A stretch of DNA of 12,315 nt. Source: DATGWF01 sp035299585 (GTDB lineage Bacteria; Actinomycetota; Actinomycetes; Actinomycetales; Microbacteriaceae). The translations under genes were made by a program, and so were the position numbers. Positions 6,296 to 12,315 of the stretch are shown piece by piece (the stretch's first letter is position 1; every line of letters begins with the position of its first letter). The notes under the pieces are model-generated. The model had not been told where the DNA came from. It saw nothing but the letters and a program-made list of their open reading frames with translations, and searched no databases. The DNA is taken from NCBI GenBank assembly GCA_035299585.1, contig DATGWF010000053.1:1-12315 (forward strand), in the 5' to 3' direction.

Positions 6296-8059
6296 GTGCC
6301 CACTCGCCTTTCCTCCTACTTCCTGAAGACGCTGCGTGAAGACCCGGCAGACGCCGAGGTCACGAGCCACAAGTTGCTCGTGCGCGCCGGCTACATCCGC
6401 CGGCAAGCGCCGGGGATTTTTGCTTGGTTGCCGCTGGGGCTCCGCGTCAAGGAACGTGTCGAGCGCATCATCCGCGAAGAGATGGCAGCTGCCGGCGCAT
6501 TCGAAGTGCACTTCCCGGCACTGCTGCCCCGCGAACCATACGAAATCACCAACCGTTGGACCGAGTACGGCGACGGCATCTTCCGGCTCAAAGACCGTAA
6601 AGACGCCGACTACCTCCTCGCGCCGACGCACGAAGAGGTGTTCACGCTCCTCGTGAAAGACCTTTACAGCTCGTACAAGGACCTGCCGCTCACCATCTAC
6701 CAAATCCAAGACAAATACCGCGACGAAGCGCGACCCCGCGCCGGTCTCTTGCGCGGTCGCGAATTCACCATGAAGGACGCCTACTCCTTCGATGTGAGCG
6801 ATGCCGGTTTGGATGCCTCATACAACGCGCAGCGCGACGCCTACGAACGCATCTTCTCCCGCCTCGGCTTGGAGTACGTCATCGTCAAGGCCGACGCCGG
6901 CGCGATGGGCGGCTCGAAGAGCGAAGAGTTCCTGCACCCCACTCCGATCGGCGAGGACACCTTTGTTCGATCGGCCGGTGGCTACGCCGCGAACGTGGAA
7001 GCGTTTACGACCGTCGTTCCCGAGGCGCTCCCAATCGATGGCCAGCCCGCGGCCGAAGTGTTCGATTCACCAAACACGCCGACCATCGCGACCCTCGTCG
7101 AGCTCGCGAATGCGAATCACCCGCGCAGCGACCGGGCCTGGACGGCGGCGGACACCCTCAAGAACGTCGTGCTCGCATTGACCTACCCGAGTGGTGAGCG
7201 TGAGCTCGTCATCATCGGTGTGCCCGGCGACCGCGAAGTCGACATGAAGCGTGTCGAGGCGGCATTCTCACCCGCCGAAGTGGAGCCTGCAACCGACGAA
7301 GATTTCAAGCGCAACCCCGGCTTGGTGAAGGGCTACATCGGCCCGTGGTCGCCGGCGGGTGCGGTGCTCGGTCTCGAATCGACCACCGGGATTCGCTACC
7401 TGCTCGACCCGCGCGTCGTCGAGGGTACCGCGTGGATTACCGGTGCAAACATCGACCAAAAGCACGTGTTCAACCTCGTGGCCGGGCGCGATTTCTCGGC
7501 CGACGGCACGGTGGAGGCTGCTGAGGTGCGTGCGGGCGACCCGGCACCGGACGGGTCCGGCCCGGTCGAGCTGGCTCGCGGCATGGAAATCGGTCACGTC
7601 TTCCAGCTCGGACGTAAGTATGCCGAAGCGCTCGGTTTGCAGGTGCTCGACGAGAACGGCAAGCTTGCGACCGTCACGATGGGTTCATATGGCATCGGTG
7701 TGACGCGCATCCTGGCGAACATCGCCGAACTCAACAACGATGATAAGGGCCTCATCTGGCCGGCCTCGGTTGCGCCGTTCGATGTGCACGTGGTCGCGAC
7801 GGGCAAGGACGAGGTTGCGTACGAGGTGGCCGAGGCACTGTGTGCGGAACTCGAGGCGGCACGTCTCGACGTGCTCTTCGATGACCGTGCCAAGCTGTCG
7901 CCCGGCGTGAAGTTTGCCGATGCGGAGCTCATCGGGGTGCCGAAGATTGTCATCGTTGGCCGCGGTGCCTCTGACGGGCTCGTTGAGCTATGGGATCGCC
8001 GCTCTGGTGAGCGCACCGAGATGAGCGTCGCCGACGCGATTGCCGCATTCCGCGGCTAG
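6296..8059 (+). CDS. proS: Prolyl-tRNA synthetase, bacterial type with editing domain
   Basis: Charges tRNA-Pro with proline in the cytoplasm. The 587 residues match the length of the bacterial class II form with an inserted editing domain. The start MPTRLSSYFLKTLREDPADAE and the TSHKLLVRAGYIRRQAPGI segment are characteristic. The catalytic core shows LAPTHEE and motif 2, YRDEARPRAGLLRGREFTMKDAYSFD (RDE from residue 142, Glu156 in GREF). Motif 3, GSYGIGVTRI, begins at residue 463. The part between, from about 220 to 400, is the editing insertion that clears mischarged alanyl-tRNA. The C-terminal anticodon-binding domain includes VLFDDRAKLSPGVKFADAELIGVP. The GTG start sits six bases behind a -10 hexamer. 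In related genomes proS is followed by rimP and nusA. Here it is followed by a repeat region and two genes on the opposite strand. Confidence 0.97.
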   Translation: MPTRLSSYFLKTLREDPADAEVTSHKLLVRAGYIRRQAPGIFAWLPLGLRVKERVERIIREEMAAAGAFEVHFPALLPREPYEITNRWTEYGDGIFRLKDRKDADYLLAPTHEEVFTLLVKDLYSSYKDLPLTIYQIQDKYRDEARPRAGLLRGREFTMKDAYSFDVSDAGLDASYNAQRDAYERIFSRLGLEYVIVKADAGAMGGSKSEEFLHPTPIGEDTFVRSAGGYAANVEAFTTVVPEALPIDGQPAAEVFDSPNTPTIATLVELANANHPRSDRAWTAADTLKNVVLALTYPSGERELVIIGVPGDREVDMKRVEAAFSPAEVEPATDEDFKRNPGLVKGYIGPWSPAGAVLGLESTTGIRYLLDPRVVEGTAWITGANIDQKHVFNLVAGRDFSADGTVEAAEVRAGDPAPDGSGPVELARGMEIGHVFQLGRKYAEALGLQVLDENGKLATVTMGSYGIGVTRILANIAELNNDDKGLIWPASVAPFDVHVVATGKDEVAYEVAEALCAELEAARLDVLFDDRAKLSPGVKFADAELIGVPKIVIVGRGASDGLVELWDRRSGERTEMSVADAIAAFRG

Positions 8060-8070
8060 GGAACTCGGCA

Positions 8071-8150
8071 AGCGAAAGAGCTGCAATTCACGACCCGAGG
8101 AATTGGCGGATACGAAACGGCCCGAGAGTCGGTATCGAAACAACCGGAGT
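8071..8150 (+). repeat. 80-bp direct repeat, copy 1
   Basis: The 80 bases here recur directly behind at 8151-8230 with 70 identities. A core of 50 bases (8088-8137) is identical to 8168-8217. Copy 1 begins 11 bases behind the proS stop. The end of the core (8112-8137) is complementary to 8250-8273, so it can act as an alternative hairpin arm. No open frame, tRNA or known element was recognised in it. Confidence 0.9.
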
Positions 8151-8230
8151 ACCGGAAGAGCCGCGAATCACGACCCGAGGAATTGGCGGATACGAAACGG
8201 CCCGAGAGTCGGTATCGGAGCAATTGGGGT
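8151..8230 (+). repeat. 80-bp direct repeat, copy 2
   Basis: Tandem copy of 8071-8150. Differences cluster in the outer 30 bases and the core is unchanged. This points to recent duplication or to constraint on the core. Its last part forms the left arm of a long inverted repeat with 8250-8273. Confidence 0.9.
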
Positions 8231-8273
8231 TGGGGCCCCACTCTTGCGACGATACGACCTCGGGCCGGTTCGT
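8192..8273. terminator. Long imperfect inverted repeat between convergent genes, possible bidirectional terminator
   Basis: The arm 8192-8217 (ACGAAACGGCCCG...TATCG) pairs with 8250-8273 (CGATACGACC...TTCGT). It forms 23 base pairs with one A-G mismatch (8197/8268) and two one-base bulges (8207, 8212), across a 32-base loop. The loop contains a nested stem TGGGG/CCCCA (8225-8229 with 8236-8240). The structure lies between the ends of proS (plus) and the deaminase gene (minus), so it reads as a hairpin from both sides. No T-tract follows on either strand, so intrinsic termination is uncertain. It could also be a mobile repeat remnant. Confidence 0.55.
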
Positions 8274-8283
8274 TGAAGCGAAC
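8268..8283 (-). terminator. Small hairpin at the deaminase stop codon
   Basis: On the minus strand GTTCG and CGAAC pair over a six-base loop, directly at the TAG stop of the deaminase gene. Only five pairs form and no T-run follows. It competes with the right arm of the larger inverted repeat. Confidence 0.25.
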
Positions 8284-8753
8284 TACTCTTCGCCGATGTC
8301 TTCGTTCCAGAGTTCCGGGTTGGCGGCGATGAAGTCGGTCATGATCTGGATGAGTTCCGGATCTTGCACCGTGCTGACATCGCAGCCGTGTTCGGCAATC
8401 CAGTCTTGGCCGCCCATGAAGGTGATGTTTTCGCCGACGATGACGCGACCGATGTTGAATTGGCGCACGAGTCCGGAGCAATACCAGCAGGGCGACAGCG
8501 TGGTCGCCATGGTGGTCTTGCGGTAGGAGCGTTGCCGGCCAGCGTCGAGAAACGCAGAGGTTTCGCCGTGCAGGGCGGGGTTGCCGCCCTGCACGCGCTG
8601 GTTCCGGCCTTTTCCGATGAGGCGGTCGTGCGCGTCGAAGAGTGCCGCACCGATGGGGATACCCCCTTCAGCGAGTCCGGCTTTCGCCTCCTCAACGGCC
8701 ACAGCGAGCTTTTCAGCGTCGGTGCGGTAGACCGCCTCACCGTACTTGGACAT
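8283..8753 (-). CDS. Cytosine deaminase, Fcy1-like (CDA fold)
   Basis: A 156-residue zinc deaminase that probably converts cytosine to uracil. The zinc site is His62 in LHGE with proton-shuttling Glu64, and Cys89 and Cys92 in TTLSPCWYC. Beyond this shared motif it resembles yeast Fcy1 (158 residues) along its whole length: EGGIPIGAAL near residue 30, NPALHGET, VVGEN-like VIVGENITF (104-112), and the end FIAANPELWNEDIGE, which matches the lid over the Fcy1 active site. It is unlike the large TIM-barrel CodA of E. coli. It starts two bases after the stop of the permease gene, with only a weak ribosome binding site, so the pair is probably one transcript with coupled translation. Guanine or nucleoside deaminase activity is possible, but the C-terminus argues for free cytosine. 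Confidence 0.9.
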   Translation of the reverse strand: MSKYGEAVYRTDAEKLAVAVEEAKAGLAEGGIPIGAALFDAHDRLIGKGRNQRVQGGNPALHGETSAFLDAGRQRSYRKTTMATTLSPCWYCSGLVRQFNIGRVIVGENITFMGGQDWIAEHGCDVSTVQDPELIQIMTDFIAANPELWNEDIGEE

Positions 8754-8755
8754 GG

Positions 8756-10186
8756 TTAGGCGACCACGTCTGCGGCGTCGACGCCGACGACGAGCTCCGG
8801 CTCGGTCTCGACCGGGCCACCCACCTTCGGCTTGATGACGGCGAACAGGATGGCGTAGAACACCGCGCCGAGCACGATGCCCACGAGCAGTGCGATGTCA
8901 CCGATGGGGAACGCCTTCGCGACCGGACCGGTGTAGAACTGCTGGTTCGAGAATCCCCAGATGGAAATTGCCATGGCAGCAAGCCACGAGATCAGGCCGG
9001 CGGGGTTCTTGTACTTGGCGGCGTCGGTGACGAAGACGGTGATGGCAGTTCCGCGGCGGAGGTAGCGGTCCATGAGCACGACTCCGAGCCATGGGGCAAC
9101 CCAGTAGGCGACAACGAGGAGGAAGCCCTCGTAGTTGTGGTAGAAGTCCGGGACGAGCACGGCTGCGGCCGCGAGTGCCGAGCCAAAAACGCCGGCCACG
9201 AGGACGACGATGCCGCGGCGCCAGGCGAAGGGCAACTTGATGCCGGCTGCGAGGAACGACATCGCGCTCGAGTAGAGGTTGATGGCGTTTGCCGCGACGG
9301 CGCCGACGACGATGGCGAGGAGCACGAGCTTGCCGAACAGTCCCATGTTGTCGGCGTAGGCGACGGTGGGGTTGACCCAGTCGAACGTCGGGAGCAAGGC
9401 AAGTGCGGCGCCGGATGCCATCAGGATCGTGGTGGAGAGGAAGTTGCCGAGGCCAGCAGCCCAACCGATTTGCGCCCGCGAGGTGGTCTTCGGGAGGTAG
9501 CGGCTGAAGTCGGAGGCGAACGGGTTCCATCCGGCGGCGTAACCGTAAGCGGCGCCGAAGGCGAGCGTGAACGCGACAACGAACGGCGGGAATCCGTTCG
9601 GTCCGGCGGTCGGTGCGACGGAGATGTCGACGCTTGAGAAAGTCATCACGGTCGCGATGGCGAAGATGGCGGTGAGCGCGATTGCAGCGTAGCGCTCGTA
9701 GGCCTGGACGAGTCCGTAGCCGACGAAGGCGAGCAGGATTTCGGCGGCCACGACGATGAGAACGGCAAGCCAGCCGTTCATGTTCGTCAGAGCCATCAGG
9801 GCGAAGGCGCCCGAAGCCGAGTTCACCGCGAACCAACCGAGCGAGGCCATCAGGGTGTTCAGCATGGCTGGTACGGCGTTACCGCGGTGGCCGAATGCGG
9901 TGCGTGCGAGCACAAACTGCACGAGGCCTTCACGCGGGCCCCAGGTGGAGAGCACGCCGTGACTGATGGCACCGAGTGCGTTTCCGAGCGTCACGGCGAG
10001 CACTGCCTGCCAGAACGACAGACCGAATGCGCCGACGGCGAGCACACCGATGAATATGGTTGCGAACTCGAGGTTCGGGGCTGACCAGGTGGCCAGAAGC
10101 TGCCACGGCGAGCCGTGACGCTTGTCGGAAGGAATGGCTTCGATGCCACCGGCCTCGACGGCGGTGGCGGAGGGAGCTGATTTCAT
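8756..10186 (-). CDS. NCS1-family cytosine/purine permease
   Basis: A 476-residue membrane protein of the nucleobase:cation symporter-1 family, expected to import cytosine or a related base with a cation. About twelve hydrophobic helices run from residue 40 to 455. The first is preceded by SPWQLLATWSAPNLEFATIFIGVL. WGPREGLVQFVLARTAFGHRGN is the conserved loop and helix of the family. GWNPFASDFSRYLP (from Gly219) is the mark of the Fcy2/purine-cytosine branch. The soluble N-terminus and the C-terminal tail ETEPELVVGVDAADVVA are short and acidic. The deaminase follows two bases behind, and together they form a cytosine uptake-and-deamination unit. The ATG lies six bases behind a TAAGGT -10 hexamer, without a Shine-Dalgarno sequence. 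The exact base transported is inferred mainly from the neighbour. Confidence 0.92.
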   Translation of the reverse strand: MKSAPSATAVEAGGIEAIPSDKRHGSPWQLLATWSAPNLEFATIFIGVLAVGAFGLSFWQAVLAVTLGNALGAISHGVLSTWGPREGLVQFVLARTAFGHRGNAVPAMLNTLMASLGWFAVNSASGAFALMALTNMNGWLAVLIVVAAEILLAFVGYGLVQAYERYAAIALTAIFAIATVMTFSSVDISVAPTAGPNGFPPFVVAFTLAFGAAYGYAAGWNPFASDFSRYLPKTTSRAQIGWAAGLGNFLSTTILMASGAALALLPTFDWVNPTVAYADNMGLFGKLVLLAIVVGAVAANAINLYSSAMSFLAAGIKLPFAWRRGIVVLVAGVFGSALAAAAVLVPDFYHNYEGFLLVVAYWVAPWLGVVLMDRYLRRGTAITVFVTDAAKYKNPAGLISWLAAMAISIWGFSNQQFYTGPVAKAFPIGDIALLVGIVLGAVFYAILFAVIKPKVGGPVETEPELVVGVDAADVVA

Positions 10187-10192
10187 GGCTCA

Positions 10193-10198
10193 ACCTTA
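10193..10198 (-). promoter_or_regulatory. -10 hexamer of leaderless promoter for the cytosine permease operon
   Basis: On the minus strand TAAGGT is followed by six bases (TGAGCC) and the ATG at 10186. The geometry is the same as for the GTG-started genes. There is no Shine-Dalgarno sequence. A 21-bp dyad at 10213-10233 lies just upstream, where a -35 would be. Confidence 0.52.
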
Positions 10199-10212
10199 GA
10201 GAATGCTGAGTG

Positions 10213-10233
10213 CGCAATTGAGCATCAATCGCG
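10213..10233. promoter_or_regulatory. 21-bp dyad, possible operator for the cytosine permease operon
   Basis: CGC-A-ATTGA-GCA-TCAAT-C-GCG is symmetric at eight of nine pairs around a three-base centre. It covers about -15 to -35 upstream of the permease -10 hexamer. This is a typical place for a repressor to block the promoter or an activator to touch polymerase. No regulator gene is in the window. Confidence 0.4.
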
Positions 10234-10272
10234 GGATTTAACGCGCACGAAACAAATGCGCCTTCGGTCGGC

Positions 10273-10278
10273 TAGCCT
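10273..10278 (+). promoter_or_regulatory. -10 hexamer for the nusA-ylxR-infB unit
   Basis: TAGCCT lies 47 bases before the nusA ATG. A start near 10284 would give a leader of about 40 bases holding a small stem (ATCGC 10285-10289 with GCGAT 10296-10300) and the Shine-Dalgarno GGAGG at 10316-10320. No clear -35 is seen. Confidence 0.42.
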
Positions 10279-10325
10279 GGAGGTATCGCGAAGTTGCGAT
10301 TGATAGCTGAATATCGGAGGAACCC

Positions 10326-11321
10326 ATGGATATCGACCTCAACGTGTTGCGCATGATGGAGCGCGAGAAGGAGATTCCCTTCGATGAGCTCGTCACCATC
10401 ATTGAGCAGGCCATTTTGACCGCATACCTCAAGCACACCAACCCCGATCAGCACGGACACATCCCGGCGAATGGCGCCCGGGTCGAGCTCGACCGCAAGA
10501 CCGGTCACATCACGGTGTACATCCCGGAGCGTGACGAAGAGGGCAACATCCTGGGTGAGGTTGTTGATTCCCCCGACGATTTCGGACGCATCGCAGCCCA
10601 CGCCGCGAAGCAGGTCATCAATCAACGTCTTCGTGACATCGCTGACGACGCTGTGCTGGGTGAGTTCAAGGGCAAAGAGGGCGACATTGTTGCCGGCGTC
10701 ATTCAGCAGGGCCCGAATCCGCGCATGGTCCACATCGACCTCGGCGCGATCGAGGCGATTCTTCCGCCCGAAGAGCAGGTGCCCGGTGAGGAATACCCGC
10801 ACGGTTCGCGCATCCGTGTCTATGTCACGAGCGTGAGTCGCGGCCTGAAGGGGCCGAGCATCACGGTGTCGCGCACGCACCCCGGGCTGGTCAGGAAGTT
10901 GTTTGCGCTTGAGGTGCCGGAGATCGCCGCGGGAACGGTTGAAATTGTTTCGCTCGCTCGCGAAGCTGGGCACCGCACCAAGATTGCCGTCCGGGCGACC
11001 GAGCCGGGCATCAACGCGAAGGGCGCGTGCATCGGCGAGCTCGGTCAGCGGGTTCGTTCGGTGACGGCCGAACTCGGTGAGGAAAAGATCGACATTGTTG
11101 ACTGGTCCGACGATTTGCCCACGTTTGTGAGCAACGCACTTTCGCCGGCAAAGGTGTCGAGTGCGTTCGTTCTGGATGCCGCGACCAAGTCGGTTCGCGC
11201 GCTTGTCCCCGACTACCAGCTGTCGCTCGCGATCGGCAAAGAGGGCCAGAATGCTCGTCTCGCAGCCAAGCTCACGACCGCCAAAATCGACATCCAACCC
11301 GATTCGGTCATGGAGTCCTAA
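10326..11321 (+). CDS. nusA: Transcription termination/antitermination protein NusA
   Basis: Binds RNA polymerase and nascent RNA and modulates pausing, termination and antitermination. The 331 residues comprise the polymerase-binding N-terminal domain (about 1-112, starting MDIDLNVLRMMEREKEIPFDE). The S1 domain follows from about 116 (GKEGDIVAGVIQQG...VHIDLG). Then come two KH domains, the first with ACIGELGQRVRSV and the second with LSLAIGKEGQNARLAAKLT (GKEGQN from 304). It ends right after KH2 and lacks the acidic C-terminal repeats of E. coli NusA, as is normal in actinobacteria. A Shine-Dalgarno GGAGG five bases before the ATG fixes the start. ylxR follows after 24 bases and then infB, the usual order. 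rimP, normally directly upstream, is not here. Confidence 0.97.
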   Translation: MDIDLNVLRMMEREKEIPFDELVTIIEQAILTAYLKHTNPDQHGHIPANGARVELDRKTGHITVYIPERDEEGNILGEVVDSPDDFGRIAAHAAKQVINQRLRDIADDAVLGEFKGKEGDIVAGVIQQGPNPRMVHIDLGAIEAILPPEEQVPGEEYPHGSRIRVYVTSVSRGLKGPSITVSRTHPGLVRKLFALEVPEIAAGTVEIVSLAREAGHRTKIAVRATEPGINAKGACIGELGQRVRSVTAELGEEKIDIVDWSDDLPTFVSNALSPAKVSSAFVLDAATKSVRALVPDYQLSLAIGKEGQNARLAAKLTTAKIDIQPDSVMES

Positions 11322-11345
11322 GCGCACCGGTCAAAGGAGTGTAGG

Positions 11346-11591
11346 ATGGAGCCGGTCAGAACGTGCATCGGGTGCCGTTCTCGAGCGCCACGGTCGCAGT
11401 TGATTCGGCTGGTCGTTCAGCATGACGTGCTGCACGTGGACGAATCGAAATCGCTTGCCGGTCGGGGGGCTTGGGTTCACCCCGACGCGAGTTGTGTCGA
11501 ACTGGCGGATCGCCGACGCGCATGGCAACGTGCCTTGCGGGTTCAGATTCCGCTTGATTCAACCCCTATCAAGAACAGGCTGAACGGCTAA
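11346..11591 (+). CDS. ylxR: YlxR (RnpM, DUF448) RNA-binding protein
   Basis: An 81-residue basic protein of the YlxR family, a small nucleic-acid-binding protein encoded in nusA-infB operons. In Bacillus it has been reported to modulate RNase P. The family marks are RTCIGCRSR (residues 5-13, Cys7 and Cys10), LIRLV, and the glycine-rich GRGAWVHPDASC (39-50, with Cys50). A final DRRRAWQRALR helix follows. The start is fixed by AAAGGAG (11333-11339) six bases upstream. It stands between nusA and infB and is probably cotranscribed with both. Confidence 0.93.
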   Translation: MEPVRTCIGCRSRAPRSQLIRLVVQHDVLHVDESKSLAGRGAWVHPDASCVELADRRRAWQRALRVQIPLDSTPIKNRLNG

Positions 11592-11637
11592 TGGACAAAT
11601 AATGAGCGGCTCGAAATGAGTACCGTCCGCCAATAAC

Positions 11638-11662
11638 GCCTGCCCCGGTTCCGGGCGCAGGC
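11638..11662 (+). promoter_or_regulatory. Hairpin in the ylxR-infB gap
   Basis: GCCTGC (11638-11643) pairs with GCAGGC (11657-11662). Beyond a one-base bulge, CCCG pairs with CGGG over a GTTC loop. It ends eight bases before the GGAG of infB and is not followed by T residues. It is more likely a leader or processing structure than a terminator. Confidence 0.35.
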
Positions 11663-11678
11663 TCGGAACAGGAGAAAA

Positions 11679-12315
11679 GTGGCTAACCCACGCGTTCACG
11701 AAATCGCCGCAGAGCTCGGCGTCGACAGCAAAATTGCGCTGGAGAAACTGAAAGAGCTTGGCGAGTACGTCAAGGGCCCGTCGTCGAGCGTTGCTCCGCC
11801 GGTCGCCCGCAAACTGAAGGCTGCCCTCGAGGAGGCCGGCCTGGTCAACCCGGCTGCGGCTGAGGAAGCCAAGAAGGCAGCTGCGGCCAAGCCCGCCCCG
11901 AAGGCCGCGCCCAAGCCGGCACCGGCTGCGCCGGTTGCGCCGGTCGAGGTCGACGCAGAGATTGAGGTCGCCCCGGCGCCGAAATCGGTCGCCGAGCGCG
12001 AGGCAGAGGCGAAGGCCGCCGAGCAGGCGCCGAAGCCCGCTGGCTCGAAGCCTGCGGCGGCTCGACCGGGCAACAATCCGTTCAGCGGAAACACCAACCT
12101 TCCCCGACCGCAGGGTCCCCGTCCGGGCAACAACCCGTTCGCATCTGCGCAGGGCATGGGTCAGCGTCCCTCGCCGGGAAGCATCCCGCGGCCGATGGCG
12201 CCGCGTCCGGGCACTCCGCGTCCGGGCGGACCGCGTCCGGCGGGTGCCGGCGGCCAAGGACGTCCCGGCGGTGCCGGCGGCGGCTTCAATCGGCCGGGTG
12301 GCGCGGGTGGCGGTT
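11679..12315 (+). CDS. infB: Translation initiation factor IF-2, partial (3' part outside window)
   Basis: The GTG at 11679 follows the ribosome binding site GGAG (11671-11674) and opens a frame that runs off the right edge (212 codons). IF-2 is the GTPase that brings fMet-tRNA to the 30S subunit. Only the N-terminal third is visible. The IF2_N domain spans about residues 2-50 (ANPRVHEIAAELGVDSKIALEKLKELGEYV). An Ala/Pro/Lys-rich linker follows to about 125. Then comes a Gly/Pro/Arg-rich low-complexity stretch with two RPGNNPF motifs, repeated PRPG units and GGAGGG runs. This long disordered linker is usual for actinobacterial IF-2. The G domain lies outside the window, so the call rests on the N-domain and on the position behind nusA-ylxR. 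Confidence 0.95.
   Translation, partial: MANPRVHEIAAELGVDSKIALEKLKELGEYVKGPSSSVAPPVARKLKAALEEAGLVNPAAAEEAKKAAAAKPAPKAAPKPAPAAPVAPVEVDAEIEVAPAPKSVAEREAEAKAAEQAPKPAGSKPAAARPGNNPFSGNTNLPRPQGPRPGNNPFASAQGMGQRPSPGSIPRPMAPRPGTPRPGGPRPAGAGGQGRPGGAGGGFNRPGGAGGG

Noticed and set aside
8071..8230. CRISPR array or tRNA in the repeat region
   Set aside because: There are only two units, the repeat is much longer than a CRISPR repeat, and no spacer pattern or cas gene is seen. No cloverleaf or tRNA consensus arms were found.
8225..8240. G-quadruplex in the GGGGTTGGGG stretch
   Set aside because: Only two G-tracts are present and the CCCC next to them favours a simple stem.
8192..8273. Complete MITE with target-site duplication
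   Set aside because: The inverted arms would fit, but no matching direct repeat flanks them and no second copy is visible in the window.
8056..8481. A 141-codon minus-strand frame through the repeat region into the deaminase gene
   Set aside because: It is Arg/His-rich, in a different frame from the deaminase, and its length comes from the lack of stops in repeated GC-rich sequence.
8642..9637. A 331-codon open plus-strand frame opposite the permease gene
   Set aside because: The product is a low-complexity Asp/Glu/Gly/Arg mixture without membrane segments or motifs. The minus strand encodes a clear NCS1 permease. Such frames are common opposite high-GC genes.
11592..11626. Separate promoter for infB (TGGACA ... 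TACCGT)
   Set aside because: The spacing between the two hexamers is 23 bases, too long for a normal promoter, and no other -35/-10 pair is convincing.

Overview
The window looks like chromosomal DNA of a high-GC actinobacterium, most probably of the family Microbacteriaceae. Three things suggest this: GTG starts are frequent, NusA is the short form that ends at the second KH domain, and the order dxr - site-2 protease - ispG - ... - proS - ... - nusA - ylxR - infB is the actinobacterial one. No tRNA, rRNA, CRISPR array, insertion sequence or phage gene was found. Genes fill almost everything, and the longest gene-free stretch is the 223 bp behind proS.

Left part (1-1603): a minus-strand pair, a Cys-rich secreted lipoprotein with a lysozyme-like look followed by a crotonase-family enoyl-CoA hydratase that runs off the left edge. 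The two overlap by ATGA. A 47-bp gap with interleaved promoters separates them from dxr.

Middle (1604-8059, plus strand): dxr and ispG are two enzymes of the MEP (non-mevalonate) isoprenoid pathway, with an RseP/Rip1-like intramembrane protease between them. A TauE/SafE permease overlaps the end of ispG. Then come a small exported peptide of unknown role and prolyl-tRNA synthetase.

Right part (8060-12315): a convergent gap holds a duplicated 80-bp repeat with an inverted partner. Next is a minus-strand cytosine-salvage pair, an NCS1 permease and a deaminase resembling yeast Fcy1. After it lies a plus-strand transcription/translation cluster (nusA, ylxR, start of infB). The salvage pair sits where rimP is normally found, and rimP is absent from the window.

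The most striking non-gene pattern is promoter geometry. Six genes start exactly six bases after a TANNNT -10 hexamer and have no ribosome binding site. This predicts leaderless mRNAs for the lipoprotein, dxr, rseP, ispG, proS and the cytosine permease. In contrast, nusA, ylxR, infB and the small peptide have Shine-Dalgarno sequences. Nothing here amounts to a clearly new defence or biosynthetic system. The best candidates for something undescribed are the repeat/hairpin element at 8071-8273, the recurring leaderless promoter architecture, and the salvage cassette inside the proS-nusA locus.
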